Assembly (NCBI RefSeq): GCF_003858395.1
Contig: NZ_QWEV01000005.1
Span: 558,001-622,000 of the forward strand
Direction of reading: 5' to 3'
Source of the DNA: Acidipila sp. EB88
Lineage (GTDB): Bacteria; Acidobacteriota; Terriglobia; Terriglobales; Acidobacteriaceae
DNA: 64,000 nucleotides
The position numbers and the translations under genes were made by a program. The notes beneath the pieces are model-generated. The model was given only the letters and a program-made list of their open reading frames with translations, did no database searches and was not told the DNA's origin. This document shows positions 25,753-33,806 of the stretch, in pieces; the stretch's first letter is position 1, and every line of letters starts with the position of its first letter.

Positions 25753-26565
25753 ATGGCAGAAAAGCCGCCCGCCTTTGTTGTTGTTGATAAGCGCAAGTTC
25801 ACTGCAGAAGGCGAGATTCGCGAAGGCTTCGTCGAGCCCGAAAAAGAACTCCCCCGCACGGATCTGACTCCCCAGGCCGAAGCACCTGCGCAGCAGTCGG
25901 GCGCTCTTGCGACCGAGGAGTGGTCGAGCGCCAAGGTGGTCACCATGCCGCCACGCACCCCACAGGCCAGCAGCGATGCCACCGCCACAACCGGAACAGC
26001 GATTCAAGACGCCGACGACCTGGGCGATGAAGAGATGGCTGGCTCGGTAACCCCGTTCAGCCGTCCTGGAGCCAATGCAGGCGCAGACGTGGATGGAGAC
26101 GGCCCGATAGAAGATGACCTGGCAGGGCTGGTCTCGGATGGCGACGAACTGGTCGGCCAACCGCGCAGCGCCGCGGAGACCGCCGCACAGGACGCCGCGT
26201 ATCAGCAGAGCGCGCGCGAAATCGATGCCATGCTGGCGCAGGCCAACCCGGACATGCAACAGCAGCAGGGCCCGGTCCGCTTTGAGCACGTGATCCAGAG
26301 CTTCTACCTCTCGGCCATCATGGCCATGGGAGCCGGCACCGAACCGGGGCAAAAGCCCCGCATCGACATCCTGGGCGCTCGCCAGTCCATCGACATGCTC
26401 GCCGTGCTTGGGGAAAAAACCCAGGGCAACCTGAGCGAGCACGAGCAGCAGCTACTCCAGGGCATCTCGTTTGAACTGCGCATGATGTTTCTTGAGCTGA
26501 CCAATGCCATCAGCCGGCAGGCCCATCAGCCCCCGCCGCCGGGTGGCGGCGGTATCCTGCGCTAG
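25753..26565 (+). CDS. DUF1844 domain protein
   Basis: 270 residues, 15 bp after ygfZ. The N-terminal 170 residues are acidic, low-complexity and probably disordered. The C-terminal 80 residues match DUF1844: RFEHVIQSFYLSAIMAMG, then IDILGARQSIDMLAVLGEKTQGNL and EHEQQLLQGISFELRMMFLELT. The role of DUF1844 is unknown. The N-terminus begins with AFVVVDKRKFTAEGEIRE, a stretch that often precedes this domain. Cytoplasmic by appearance. Confidence 0.85.
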   Translation: MAEKPPAFVVVDKRKFTAEGEIREGFVEPEKELPRTDLTPQAEAPAQQSGALATEEWSSAKVVTMPPRTPQASSDATATTGTAIQDADDLGDEEMAGSVTPFSRPGANAGADVDGDGPIEDDLAGLVSDGDELVGQPRSAAETAAQDAAYQQSAREIDAMLAQANPDMQQQQGPVRFEHVIQSFYLSAIMAMGAGTEPGQKPRIDILGARQSIDMLAVLGEKTQGNLSEHEQQLLQGISFELRMMFLELTNAISRQAHQPPPPGGGGILR

Positions 26566-26568
26566 CGC

Positions 26569-27375
26569 ATGGCGCAATCTGCAACAATCACGGTGCTCGG
26601 GAGCGGCACCAGCATGGGTGTACCCATTCTGGGCTGCACCTGTGCCACCTGTAGCAGCGCAGATCCCCGCGATACGCGCACCCGCCCGTCCATAGCCGTC
26701 CGCTGGCCCGCGAGCGCCGGTAACTTGGACCAGCACTGCGTGGTGATCGACACCGGTCCGGAGTTCCGCATGCAGGCGCTGCGCGAGCAGATCCGGCGCA
26801 TCGATGCCGTGTTCTACACGCACGCGCACGCCGATCACATTCTCGGTCTCGATGACCTGCGTCCACTCTCGTTCCGGCACCGCCCCGGCTCACTGCCACT
26901 GTATGCAGACGACGAAACAGCCGTGGTGCTGGAACGCATCTTTGACTACACCTTCTCGCCTGCCTCGCCCTACCCCAACAAGGCCCGGGTCGCCATCCAG
27001 CGGATCGAGGGCGAACAGTCCATCGCTGTGGCAGATGCCCGGTTTCAACGCGTACCGCTGTGGCACGGGCGCCTGCCGATTGCCGGCTACCGCTTCGGCT
27101 CTGCAGCCTACCTCACCGACATGAGCCAGATCCCCGATGCCAGCCTGGCGCTGCTACGCGGGGTGGACGTGGTGATCCTCGATGCGCTGCGCTATGAACC
27201 GCACCCCAGCCACGCCAATGTCGAGGAGGCGATTGGCTGGATCGAACGCATCGGCGCCAAACGAGCCTTCTTCACGCACATGTCGCATGAACTGGCCCAC
27301 GCCGCCACCGAGGCGACGCTGCCCGCGCATATTCGCCTGTGCTACGACGGGCAGCAGATCCCGGTCGAGCTCTAG
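26569..27375 (+). CDS. MBL-fold metallo-hydrolase (PhnP-like)
   Basis: 268 residues, 3 bp after the DUF1844 stop. Metallo-beta-lactamase fold with the zinc-binding motif THAHADH (residues 84-90), an N-terminal GSGTSMGVPILGCTC opening typical of the PhnP-like branch, VIDTGPEFRMQ, GSAAYLTDMS and a late FFTHMSHEL histidine pair. PhnP is a cyclic phosphodiesterase; relatives have varied or unknown substrates. Its stop is next to the ribF start, implying co-transcription. The CTCATC cysteines near the N-terminus may bind a structural zinc, as in PhnP. Confidence 0.88.
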   Translation: MAQSATITVLGSGTSMGVPILGCTCATCSSADPRDTRTRPSIAVRWPASAGNLDQHCVVIDTGPEFRMQALREQIRRIDAVFYTHAHADHILGLDDLRPLSFRHRPGSLPLYADDETAVVLERIFDYTFSPASPYPNKARVAIQRIEGEQSIAVADARFQRVPLWHGRLPIAGYRFGSAAYLTDMSQIPDASLALLRGVDVVILDALRYEPHPSHANVEEAIGWIERIGAKRAFFTHMSHELAHAATEATLPAHIRLCYDGQQIPVEL

Positions 27376-27376
27376 C

Positions 27377-28417
27377 ATGCTTGTGTCTTACGGACTCGAC
27401 CAGGTCTCCGCAGCCCTGAACCCCGGCCATGCCGGCCGCCCCAGCGTGGTGGCCATCGGCAACTTCGACGGCGTGCACTGTGGCCACAAGGCCATCCTGA
27501 GCGATGTTTGTGCCCGCGCCAAAGCACAGAACGCGCGCGCCGTGGTGATCACTTTCGACCCGCACCCGTTGCGCGTCCTGCGCCCCGCGGATGCTCCCCC
27601 GCTGCTTACACCCCTGCCGCAAAGACTGGCACTGCTGGCCGAGACCGGGGTGGATGCCACGCTGGTGCTGCCGTTTACACCGGCCTTCTCGCTGCAAAGC
27701 GCACGCGACTTCGCCACCAGCGTCCTGGTGGACGGGGTACGCGCGATCGCCGTGCACGAGGGCGACAACTTCCGCTTCGGCTACCAGGCCAGCGCCGGCC
27801 TTGCCGAACTGCGCGCCCTGGGCACGGAGCTGGGCTTCTCCGTAGTCGCGCACGGGGTGCTGCGTCGTCGCGGGGTGGCCGTATCCTCGTCCAGCATCCG
27901 TAGCCTGGTCGCAACTGGCCAGGTGGAGCAGGCCCGCTTCCTGCTGGGGCGTCCGTTCTCCATTGTGTCGCGCCCGGCGCGCGGCCGTGGCATCGGCACC
28001 CGCCTGCTTGTGCCTACCGTAAATCTTGCCGCTTACCCTGAGTTGAAGCCCGGTCACGGCGTCTACGTCACCGAACTCACCATCGGTGCCTCGGGACAGG
28101 AGAGCGGCATGGCTCCGCGTCGTTTCGCGGCCATCACTAATGCGGGCAATCGCCCCACCTTCGGCGAGGACTCCTACGCCATCGAGAGCCACCTGCTCGA
28201 CTTCGATCCTGACACCGCGCCACCACTCGAGCTCACCGAGTCCACGCCGCTGGAGCTTGCATTTCTGCACCGGCTTCGTGGAGAGCAGCGCTTTCCCTCG
28301 CCTGAGGCCCTGCGTGCGCAGATCGGCATCGACATTGCCAGGGCGCGACGCTACCACCGACTGACGCGTCGCCTCGCCGGCGGCTTACACCACAATGCGC
28401 CCGCTGCCCAGCTCTAG
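27377..28417 (+). CDS. ribF: Bifunctional riboflavin kinase/FMN adenylyltransferase
   Basis: 346 residues from ATG 27377, two bases after the previous stop. RibF phosphorylates riboflavin to FMN and adenylates it to FAD. The N-terminal nucleotidyltransferase half has AIGNFDGVHCGHKAI, TFDPHPLRVL and SSSSIRSLV. The C-terminal flavokinase half has RGRGIGTRLLVPTVNL (family usually PTAN), a GVYV strand, NAGNRPTFGED and the catalytic-glutamate segment AIESHLLDFD. Length is within the family range. Confident. Confidence 0.96.
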   Translation: MLVSYGLDQVSAALNPGHAGRPSVVAIGNFDGVHCGHKAILSDVCARAKAQNARAVVITFDPHPLRVLRPADAPPLLTPLPQRLALLAETGVDATLVLPFTPAFSLQSARDFATSVLVDGVRAIAVHEGDNFRFGYQASAGLAELRALGTELGFSVVAHGVLRRRGVAVSSSSIRSLVATGQVEQARFLLGRPFSIVSRPARGRGIGTRLLVPTVNLAAYPELKPGHGVYVTELTIGASGQESGMAPRRFAAITNAGNRPTFGEDSYAIESHLLDFDPDTAPPLELTESTPLELAFLHRLRGEQRFPSPEALRAQIGIDIARARRYHRLTRRLAGGLHHNAPAAQL

Positions 28418-28500
28418 CCGCACGTAAGCTCGCGCGGGGCCGTTGAGCTGACGGCACTGGTAAACTAGACGCTCATAGCGCCTTTACCACTGGAAAACTC

Positions 28501-29883
28501 ATGTTTGAGAATCTGCAGGACAAGCTCCAACGCGCCTTCAAGAACCTGCGCGGCCAGGGCACCGTTACCGAAGAGAACATCAACGAAGCCCTGCGCGAGA
28601 TCCGCCTCGCCCTGCTTGAAGCCGACGTGAACCTGTCCGTCGTCAAGGAGCTGATCGATCACATCCGCGTCAAGGCTCTCGGCACCGAGGTGATGACAGC
28701 GCTCTCGCCTACCGAGCAGGTTGTCAAGATCGTGCGCGATGAGTTGGTGCTGCTGCTGGGCAAGGACACGGCACGTTTTCAGTTTGCCTCCCGGCCGCCT
28801 ACCGTGATCCTGATGGCGGGCCTGCAGGGTTCGGGCAAGACCACCACCAGCGGCAAGCTGGCGGCATGGCTGCAAAAGGGCGGTCACCGTCCTATGCTGG
28901 TTTCGGTCGACGTATATCGCCCGGCCGCGCGCGAGCAGCTCAAGGTTGTTGCCAACTCCATCAAGGCCAAGCTGTACGAGGGTGACACCAAGGGCGAGGA
29001 AGCAGGCCCTGCCCTGGTGGAGCGGCTCGCCAAGGAAGCACGTCGTGAAGCCGTGAACACCGGCTGCGACACGCTCATCGTCGACACCGCCGGCCGCCTC
29101 GGCATCGACTCCCTGTTGATGGACGAGATGGCGATGTTGAAGACCCTGCTTGCTCCGCAGGAGATCCTGTTCGTGGCCGATGCCATGACGGGCCAGGATG
29201 CCGTGAACTCCGCCAAGGCCTTCCACGACCGGCTGGCGCTTACCGGAACCGTGCTGACCAAGATGGATGGCGATGCCCGTGGCGGCGCCGCGCTGTCGAT
29301 TCGCCACATCACCGGGCAGCCGGTAAAGTTCATCGGTACCGGCGAAAAGCCCGATGCATTCGAAGCCTTTCACCCGGACCGCATCGTGAGCCGCATCCTC
29401 GGTATGGGCGACATGATGTCGCTGATCGAGCGCGCCGAGTCCACCCTCGACAAGAAGAAGTCGGAAGACTTTGCGAAGAAGGTGCTCTCGGGCGATGGCT
29501 TCTCGCTCGAAGATTTCCGCGACCAGCTTCGCCAGATCCGCAAGCTCGGCTCCCTGCAGTCCATTATCAAGATGCTGCCGTCCGTCGGCCCGTTCCAGGG
29601 CATGCAGCAGATGGCCGACCAGGTGGATGAAAAGCAGTTCAATCGTGTTGAGGCCATCATCAACTCGATGACCAACAAAGAGCGCAACAACCACGAGATC
29701 ATCTCGGGTTCGCGCCGCAAGCGCATTGCCGATGGCTCGGGCACCAGCGTGCAGGAAGTCAACCAGCTCCTGAAGCAGTACGCGCAGATGCGCAAGATGT
29801 TTAAAGGCATGGGCAAGGGCGGCGGAGCGATGCAGCGCCGCGCCATGAGCATGATGGGCGGTATGAAAGGCCTCGGCCGGTAA
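28501..29883 (+). CDS. ffh: Signal recognition particle protein Ffh (SRP54)
   Basis: 460 residues. Ffh binds signal sequences of nascent membrane and secreted proteins together with SRP RNA and delivers them to FtsY. The NG domain shows ALLEADVNLSVVKELI, the GTPase P-loop GLQGSGKTTT (residues 107-116), VDVYRPAAREQL, VDTAGRLG and TKMDGDARGG. The methionine-rich M domain closes the protein (RQIRKLGSLQSIIKMLP, SRRKRIADGSGTSVQEVN, MRKMFKGMGKGGGAMQ). All are canonical. Preceded by an 83-bp spacer, so it may have its own promoter. Confidence 0.98.
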   Translation: MFENLQDKLQRAFKNLRGQGTVTEENINEALREIRLALLEADVNLSVVKELIDHIRVKALGTEVMTALSPTEQVVKIVRDELVLLLGKDTARFQFASRPPTVILMAGLQGSGKTTTSGKLAAWLQKGGHRPMLVSVDVYRPAAREQLKVVANSIKAKLYEGDTKGEEAGPALVERLAKEARREAVNTGCDTLIVDTAGRLGIDSLLMDEMAMLKTLLAPQEILFVADAMTGQDAVNSAKAFHDRLALTGTVLTKMDGDARGGAALSIRHITGQPVKFIGTGEKPDAFEAFHPDRIVSRILGMGDMMSLIERAESTLDKKKSEDFAKKVLSGDGFSLEDFRDQLRQIRKLGSLQSIIKMLPSVGPFQGMQQMADQVDEKQFNRVEAIINSMTNKERNNHEIISGSRRKRIADGSGTSVQEVNQLLKQYAQMRKMFKGMGKGGGAMQRRAMSMMGGMKGLGR

Positions 29884-29889
29884 CCCTCC

Positions 29890-30597
29890 ATGCCCTTCGA
29901 TGACGACCAGCACAGCGCGCATAATGCAGACAGCGAAGGCTCCGGCATGCACAGGCTTTCGCTGCAGGATCGTCTCGACACGATCACGGCGCGGACGCGC
30001 AAGCTGGTGCAGCCCGAGCGGCTTGCGCCCGGCGAGCAGGCGGTTGCAGAGCTGTTTGCTTCGGGCATCGAAGACCACATCCTGCCGGTCGGCGCCAGTG
30101 CGCCGGAGTTCGCACTCGAAGACGGCAGCGGGCGACTCGTCCGCTCAACGGACCTTCTGGCACTTGGCCCCCTGGTGATCGACTTTTTCCGTGGCCGGTG
30201 GTGCTCCTACTGCGTGAATGAGCTTGAAGCGTGGCGCGCGGAATATGAATCACTGCGCCTGCAGCATGCTTTGCTGATCGCCATCTCGCCGCAGACCGCT
30301 CGGCAGAACGAGTTCACTGCCACGCAGCACGAGCTTCCCTTCCCCGTGCTCGCGGACCCCGGCGCGCACGTCGCTGAACAGTTCGGCCTGGTGTACACCG
30401 TGCCGCCCTACCTGCAGCGCTACTACCGCTCCATCCTCGTCAACATCCCGTTTATGAACGGGGAGCCAAGCTACCGGCTGCCGCTGCCAGCCACCTATGT
30501 GGTCGCGCAGGACAGCACCATCCTGTTCGCAAAGGCGCATGCTGACTTTCGCGTGCGGCCGGAGCCGGTGGAAGCACTGGCTGCTCTTCCCGCCTAG
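29890..30597 (+). CDS. Peroxiredoxin-like/AhpC-TSA family thioredoxin-fold protein
   Basis: 235 residues, 6 bp after ffh. Thioredoxin fold of the peroxiredoxin-like group: ILPVGASAPEFALED, then VIDFFRGRWCSYCVNELEAW with a CXXC pair (Cys105, Cys108), followed by LIAISPQTARQNEF and LPFPVLADPGAHVAEQFGL. The pattern RGRWCSYC corresponds to the RGGWCPYC motif of this family. A second in-frame ATG at 29947 could shorten the acidic N-terminus. Likely cytoplasmic thiol-based reductase or peroxidase; no signal peptide seen. Substrate unknown. Confidence 0.85.
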   Translation: MPFDDDQHSAHNADSEGSGMHRLSLQDRLDTITARTRKLVQPERLAPGEQAVAELFASGIEDHILPVGASAPEFALEDGSGRLVRSTDLLALGPLVIDFFRGRWCSYCVNELEAWRAEYESLRLQHALLIAISPQTARQNEFTATQHELPFPVLADPGAHVAEQFGLVYTVPPYLQRYYRSILVNIPFMNGEPSYRLPLPATYVVAQDSTILFAKAHADFRVRPEPVEALAALPA

Positions 30598-30645
30598 GCA
30601 TGGGTGCCCCCTGCGTCACTGCGCTGCGATATAAATAGAGGCGAC

Positions 30646-32274
30646 ATGGCCAGCCTTCGCGCGTCCCGCACTCTCCTCTCCGCCTCCGCGTGCCTGCTCC
30701 TTCTTGCACCCACTGCACTGCATGCACAAGCACAGAAAGATGTCTGGAAGACTCCGGATCCTGCCCCCGTTGGCAAGCCCAACGCCGACGACCTGGTCTG
30801 GGAAAAGGCAGTCGCCAAGTACGACGGGCCACGCGCCAAGCTCGATCACGATGTGAATGTGATGGACGGCAAGGGACCATTCGCCCCCAACTGGTCTTCG
30901 CTCGAAAAGTACCAGATCCCTTCCTGGTACCAGGACGCGAAGTTCGGCATCTTCATTCATTTCGGCAACTACTCCACGCCCGAGTTTGGCAACGAGTGGT
31001 ACCCGCGCAACATGTACCTCGAGGGCACCAAGGAGTACAAGCACCAGACCGACACGTACGGCGCTGAGACCAAGTTCGGCTACAAGGACTTTCTGCCCAT
31101 GTTTAAGGCAGAGGGCTTCAATGCCAAGCAATGGGCTGACCTGTTCAAAGAGTCGGGGGCACGATACGTCATCCCCGTTGCGGAACATCACGACGGCTTC
31201 CCGATGTACAACTCAGACCTGACAGACTGGTCTGCTGCGAAGATGGGACCAAAGCGCGACGTCATCGGCGAACTACGCACCGCAATCCTTGCCGATGGGC
31301 TTCACTTCGGCGCCTCGTCGCATCGCGCGGAGCATTACTTCTTCCTGAACGGCGGCCGCGCACATCCTTCCGACGTGCAGGACCCGAAGTACGCGGCGTT
31401 CTACGGACCTGCACACGTCGGTCCCGATCCATTGAAAGACCAGACCGGGCACCCCGACCCTGCCTACCTGAACGACTGGCTCGCCCGCTCGGCGGAGATC
31501 GTCGAGAAGTATCATCCGGAGCTGATCTACTTTGACTGGTGGATTGAGCAGCCGGAGTTCCAGCCGTACCTGAAGCGCTTCGCAGCCTTCTACTACAACC
31601 AGGCGAGTGAACACGGGCAGAAGGTCGTGCTGTTCCGCAAGAACGATGCGTTCCCGCCACACACGACGGTGATGGACATCGAGCGGGGGCAGGCCGACAA
31701 GATCCAGCCGGAGCACTGGCAGACGGACACGCCCGTGACCAACGAGAGCTGGGGCTATATCAAGGGCGACACCTACAAGCGACCCGACACCATCCTCTGG
31801 CAGCTCATCGATATCGTCAGCAAGAATGGCAACCTCCTACTCGACGTAGGGCCGAAGCCCGATGGCACCATCACCCCGGAAACGCAGAGTGTGCTGCGCG
31901 CGCTGGGTGACTGGCTGCACCGCAACGGAGAAGCCATCTACGGAACGCATGCGTGGTCAACCTACGGCGAAGGCCCCACGCAACTCGTGAGCGGTAGCTT
32001 CAACGATGCAAAGCTCAAGCCGTATACCGCGCAGGACTTTCGCTTCACAGCCAAGGGCTCCGCGCTGTATGCAACGGCGATGGGATGGCCCAAGGATGGC
32101 AAGCTGCTGATCCACACACTGGGCAATGCGAGCGGCTTCCACGTAGCCCACGCTACGATGGTTGGCAGCACAGCCGCCGTGCCCTTCCACCAGACCAAGG
32201 ATGGCCTGGAGCTGTCAGTTTTTGGACAGGCACCGGCTGGTCTGCCGGCTTACAGCTTCAAGCTCACGCAGTAG
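30646..32274 (+). CDS. Secreted alpha-L-fucosidase (GH29)
   Basis: 542 residues from ATG 30646, preceded by GAGG four bases upstream. The signal peptide LLSASACLLLLAPTALHAQA is clear. GH29 retaining fucosidase features: SWYQDAKFGIFIHFGNYSTPEFGNEWY, the AEHHDGFPMYNSDLTDW strand, LIYFDWWIEQ with probable nucleophile Asp297, NGNLLLDVGPKPDGTI, and a C-terminal beta domain starting at GEAIYGTHAW. It would release alpha-L-fucose from xyloglucan, glycans or other fucosides in the periplasm or outside. A TATAAA sequence 10 bp upstream of the start is probably too close to be its promoter. Confidence 0.95.
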   Translation: MASLRASRTLLSASACLLLLAPTALHAQAQKDVWKTPDPAPVGKPNADDLVWEKAVAKYDGPRAKLDHDVNVMDGKGPFAPNWSSLEKYQIPSWYQDAKFGIFIHFGNYSTPEFGNEWYPRNMYLEGTKEYKHQTDTYGAETKFGYKDFLPMFKAEGFNAKQWADLFKESGARYVIPVAEHHDGFPMYNSDLTDWSAAKMGPKRDVIGELRTAILADGLHFGASSHRAEHYFFLNGGRAHPSDVQDPKYAAFYGPAHVGPDPLKDQTGHPDPAYLNDWLARSAEIVEKYHPELIYFDWWIEQPEFQPYLKRFAAFYYNQASEHGQKVVLFRKNDAFPPHTTVMDIERGQADKIQPEHWQTDTPVTNESWGYIKGDTYKRPDTILWQLIDIVSKNGNLLLDVGPKPDGTITPETQSVLRALGDWLHRNGEAIYGTHAWSTYGEGPTQLVSGSFNDAKLKPYTAQDFRFTAKGSALYATAMGWPKDGKLLIHTLGNASGFHVAHATMVGSTAAVPFHQTKDGLELSVFGQAPAGLPAYSFKLTQ

Positions 32275-32287
32275 CAAGCGCAAAGAG

Positions 32288-32330
32288 AAGGGGCCGGTAC
32301 GCATCCGCGTAACGGCTCCTTCTTATTTGC
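32288..32330 (+). terminator. Hairpin terminator between convergent genes
   Basis: Fifteen-position stem 32288-32302 with 32307-32321 (AAGGGGCCGGTACGC / GCGTAACGGCTCCTT), one G-T wobble and one mismatch, ATCC loop, followed by TCTTATTTG on the + strand. It follows the fucosidase stop by 13 bp and may also serve the minus-strand oxidoreductase. Confidence 0.75.
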
Positions 32331-32381
32331 AACCATGTTGGTATCTTTTACCCGCGGCCCGCACAGCAGAAAGCCGCCAAG

Positions 32382-33644
32382 TTACACGCCGGACGCTGGC
32401 TGCGCCTCGGCGCTCGCGCGTGGGGCGGGGCGCTGCGATCGTCGGCCCACGGAGCGCAGCTTCAGGTACCGCGAGAGATGCCAAGAGGTGTACTTGGCGC
32501 CGACTGCAAATCGCTGCGCCGGCCCGAAACAGTTTGCCGACGCCAGACCGATCATGTGCAGCCCCGACACGCTGGTCTGGAAGTTCACACCCAGTACGGG
32601 CGTGCCCTCGGCCGTTTTCACCGCGGCAGCGAGCGCGGGATCGAGGAAACGCAGGGACTGCATGTTGGGCTTGTACCCGGTGGCAGCAATCACGTGATCG
32701 GCCACAAACTCCTGCGCAGTCTTATCAGGCTGATTGAAATGCACATGGACCTTGTCGTCTTTGCACTCAACGCTCTGGATACGGGCACTCATGTGCATGG
32801 GAATACGATTCTCGACCTTGTCCCGCATAAACCAACCCGGGATAGGCCCCAGGTGGCGTCGTACCACACGATGACGGAACCACTCCGGCAAGGCGCGGAA
32901 CAGCAGTGGTGTTTCCACGCAGATCACGTACTCCCAGCCAACCCCGAGACCGGACCGAGGAAACAGCACGCGACGCTTCAAAGGGCGCGGGTCCATCTCG
33001 GGCATGTAGAAGCCGATCTTGGGACGACGACCCATGATGTGCACGTCCGCATGCGCATCCGCGAGCGACGCAGCAAGATCCACCGCCGAAGCACCTGCAC
33101 CCACCACCAGCACCCGCTTGCCGGCGAACTGGCTTACTTCGCCATGCGAGTAGCTGTGCGTCACCGCCGACTCCGGCAGCCCCTGCAGCTCAGCAGGCAT
33201 GTAGCCAAAGTGCGTAATCCCTACGGCAAGCACCACGCGTCGTGCGAAGAACTCTTCGCCTGAAACTGTGCGCAGCAGGAAGCGTTTGCCCTGTTTCTCG
33301 ACGAAGGCAATATCTTCCTGCTCCAACTGCGGCACAAGGCGCTTCTGAAACTCCAGGCCATAGCCGACAAAAGTCTCGAGCGGGATCGGCATTCCGGTAC
33401 GCTTGTAGGGCAGCCCCTTTTCCGCGCAGTAGTGCTCGAGGGTGAACGAGCGCTTGCGGTCGTACAGGCTTGAGGCATAGCCATCCGACTTCAGGCTCAT
33501 GCCCGCCGGCATGTTCTGCTGCCAGCTTTGCATGGGCCTGCCGAAGATCCTGTGCGGCACGCCCATCGAGTGCAGGTGAGCCCCGAGGGAGAGCCCGTAC
33601 GGCCCTGCTCCGATGATTGCGACATTTGTTTCCGGTATCTGCAT
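32382..33644 (-). CDS. FAD/NAD(P)-binding oxidoreductase, N-hydroxylating/flavin monooxygenase-like
   Basis: 420 residues from ATG 33644. Two dinucleotide-binding folds are visible: IIGAGPYGLSLGAHL (GAGPYG at 12-17, FAD) and VLVVGAGASAVDLAASL (GAGASA at 182-187, NADPH). A C-terminal AATGYKPN (321 region) is the ATGY motif common in flavin monooxygenases and ornithine/lysine N-hydroxylases. The substrate is not evident. It is divergently transcribed from an ATP-grasp enzyme across a 162-bp spacer full of short repeats, so the two may form one pathway. A general thioredoxin-reductase-like role is less likely, as no CXXC pair is present. Confidence 0.8.
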   Translation of the reverse strand: MQIPETNVAIIGAGPYGLSLGAHLHSMGVPHRIFGRPMQSWQQNMPAGMSLKSDGYASSLYDRKRSFTLEHYCAEKGLPYKRTGMPIPLETFVGYGLEFQKRLVPQLEQEDIAFVEKQGKRFLLRTVSGEEFFARRVVLAVGITHFGYMPAELQGLPESAVTHSYSHGEVSQFAGKRVLVVGAGASAVDLAASLADAHADVHIMGRRPKIGFYMPEMDPRPLKRRVLFPRSGLGVGWEYVICVETPLLFRALPEWFRHRVVRRHLGPIPGWFMRDKVENRIPMHMSARIQSVECKDDKVHVHFNQPDKTAQEFVADHVIAATGYKPNMQSLRFLDPALAAAVKTAEGTPVLGVNFQTSVSGLHMIGLASANCFGPAQRFAVGAKYTSWHLSRYLKLRSVGRRSQRPAPRASAEAQPASGV

Positions 33645-33680
33645 AAACTCCTGCGTGTTCGACCAGTATAAAGTGTGAGC

Positions 33681-33773
33681 TTTTTACCTTATCGGTAAAA
33701 AACGGGTAACAATTACTGCAAACCGCCCGGGTAACCGATCTCACTCTTCTAAGATCGAGAACAGCCGATAAGG
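33681..33773. promoter_or_regulatory. Palindrome-rich divergent control region
   Basis: TTTTTACC (33681-33688) and GGTAAAAA (33694-33701) form a perfect 8-bp inverted repeat around TTATC. Its core CCTTATCGG (33687-33695) recurs inverted as CCGATAAGG (33765-33773). CGGGTAAC occurs twice (33703-33710, 33728-33735), 25 bp apart, and GGTAA occurs four times in the spacer. A -10-like TATACT for the minus-strand gene (33670-33665) is next to the palindrome. The arrangement suggests binding sites for a regulator shared by the two divergent genes. Confidence 0.5.
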
Positions 33774-33806
33774 TAATTGACGTTATTGCGAACCGAGGCA
33801 GTGCGG

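Noticed and set aside
28465..30078. 537-codon minus-strand frame opposite ffh
   Set aside because: Ffh on the plus strand is certain; composition here is that of a shadow.
33777..33806. TTG 33777 as start of the ATP-grasp gene
   Set aside because: Would overlap the inverted repeat and has only 3-nt spacing to a weak AAGG; ATG 33807 has a better site and fits the domain start.
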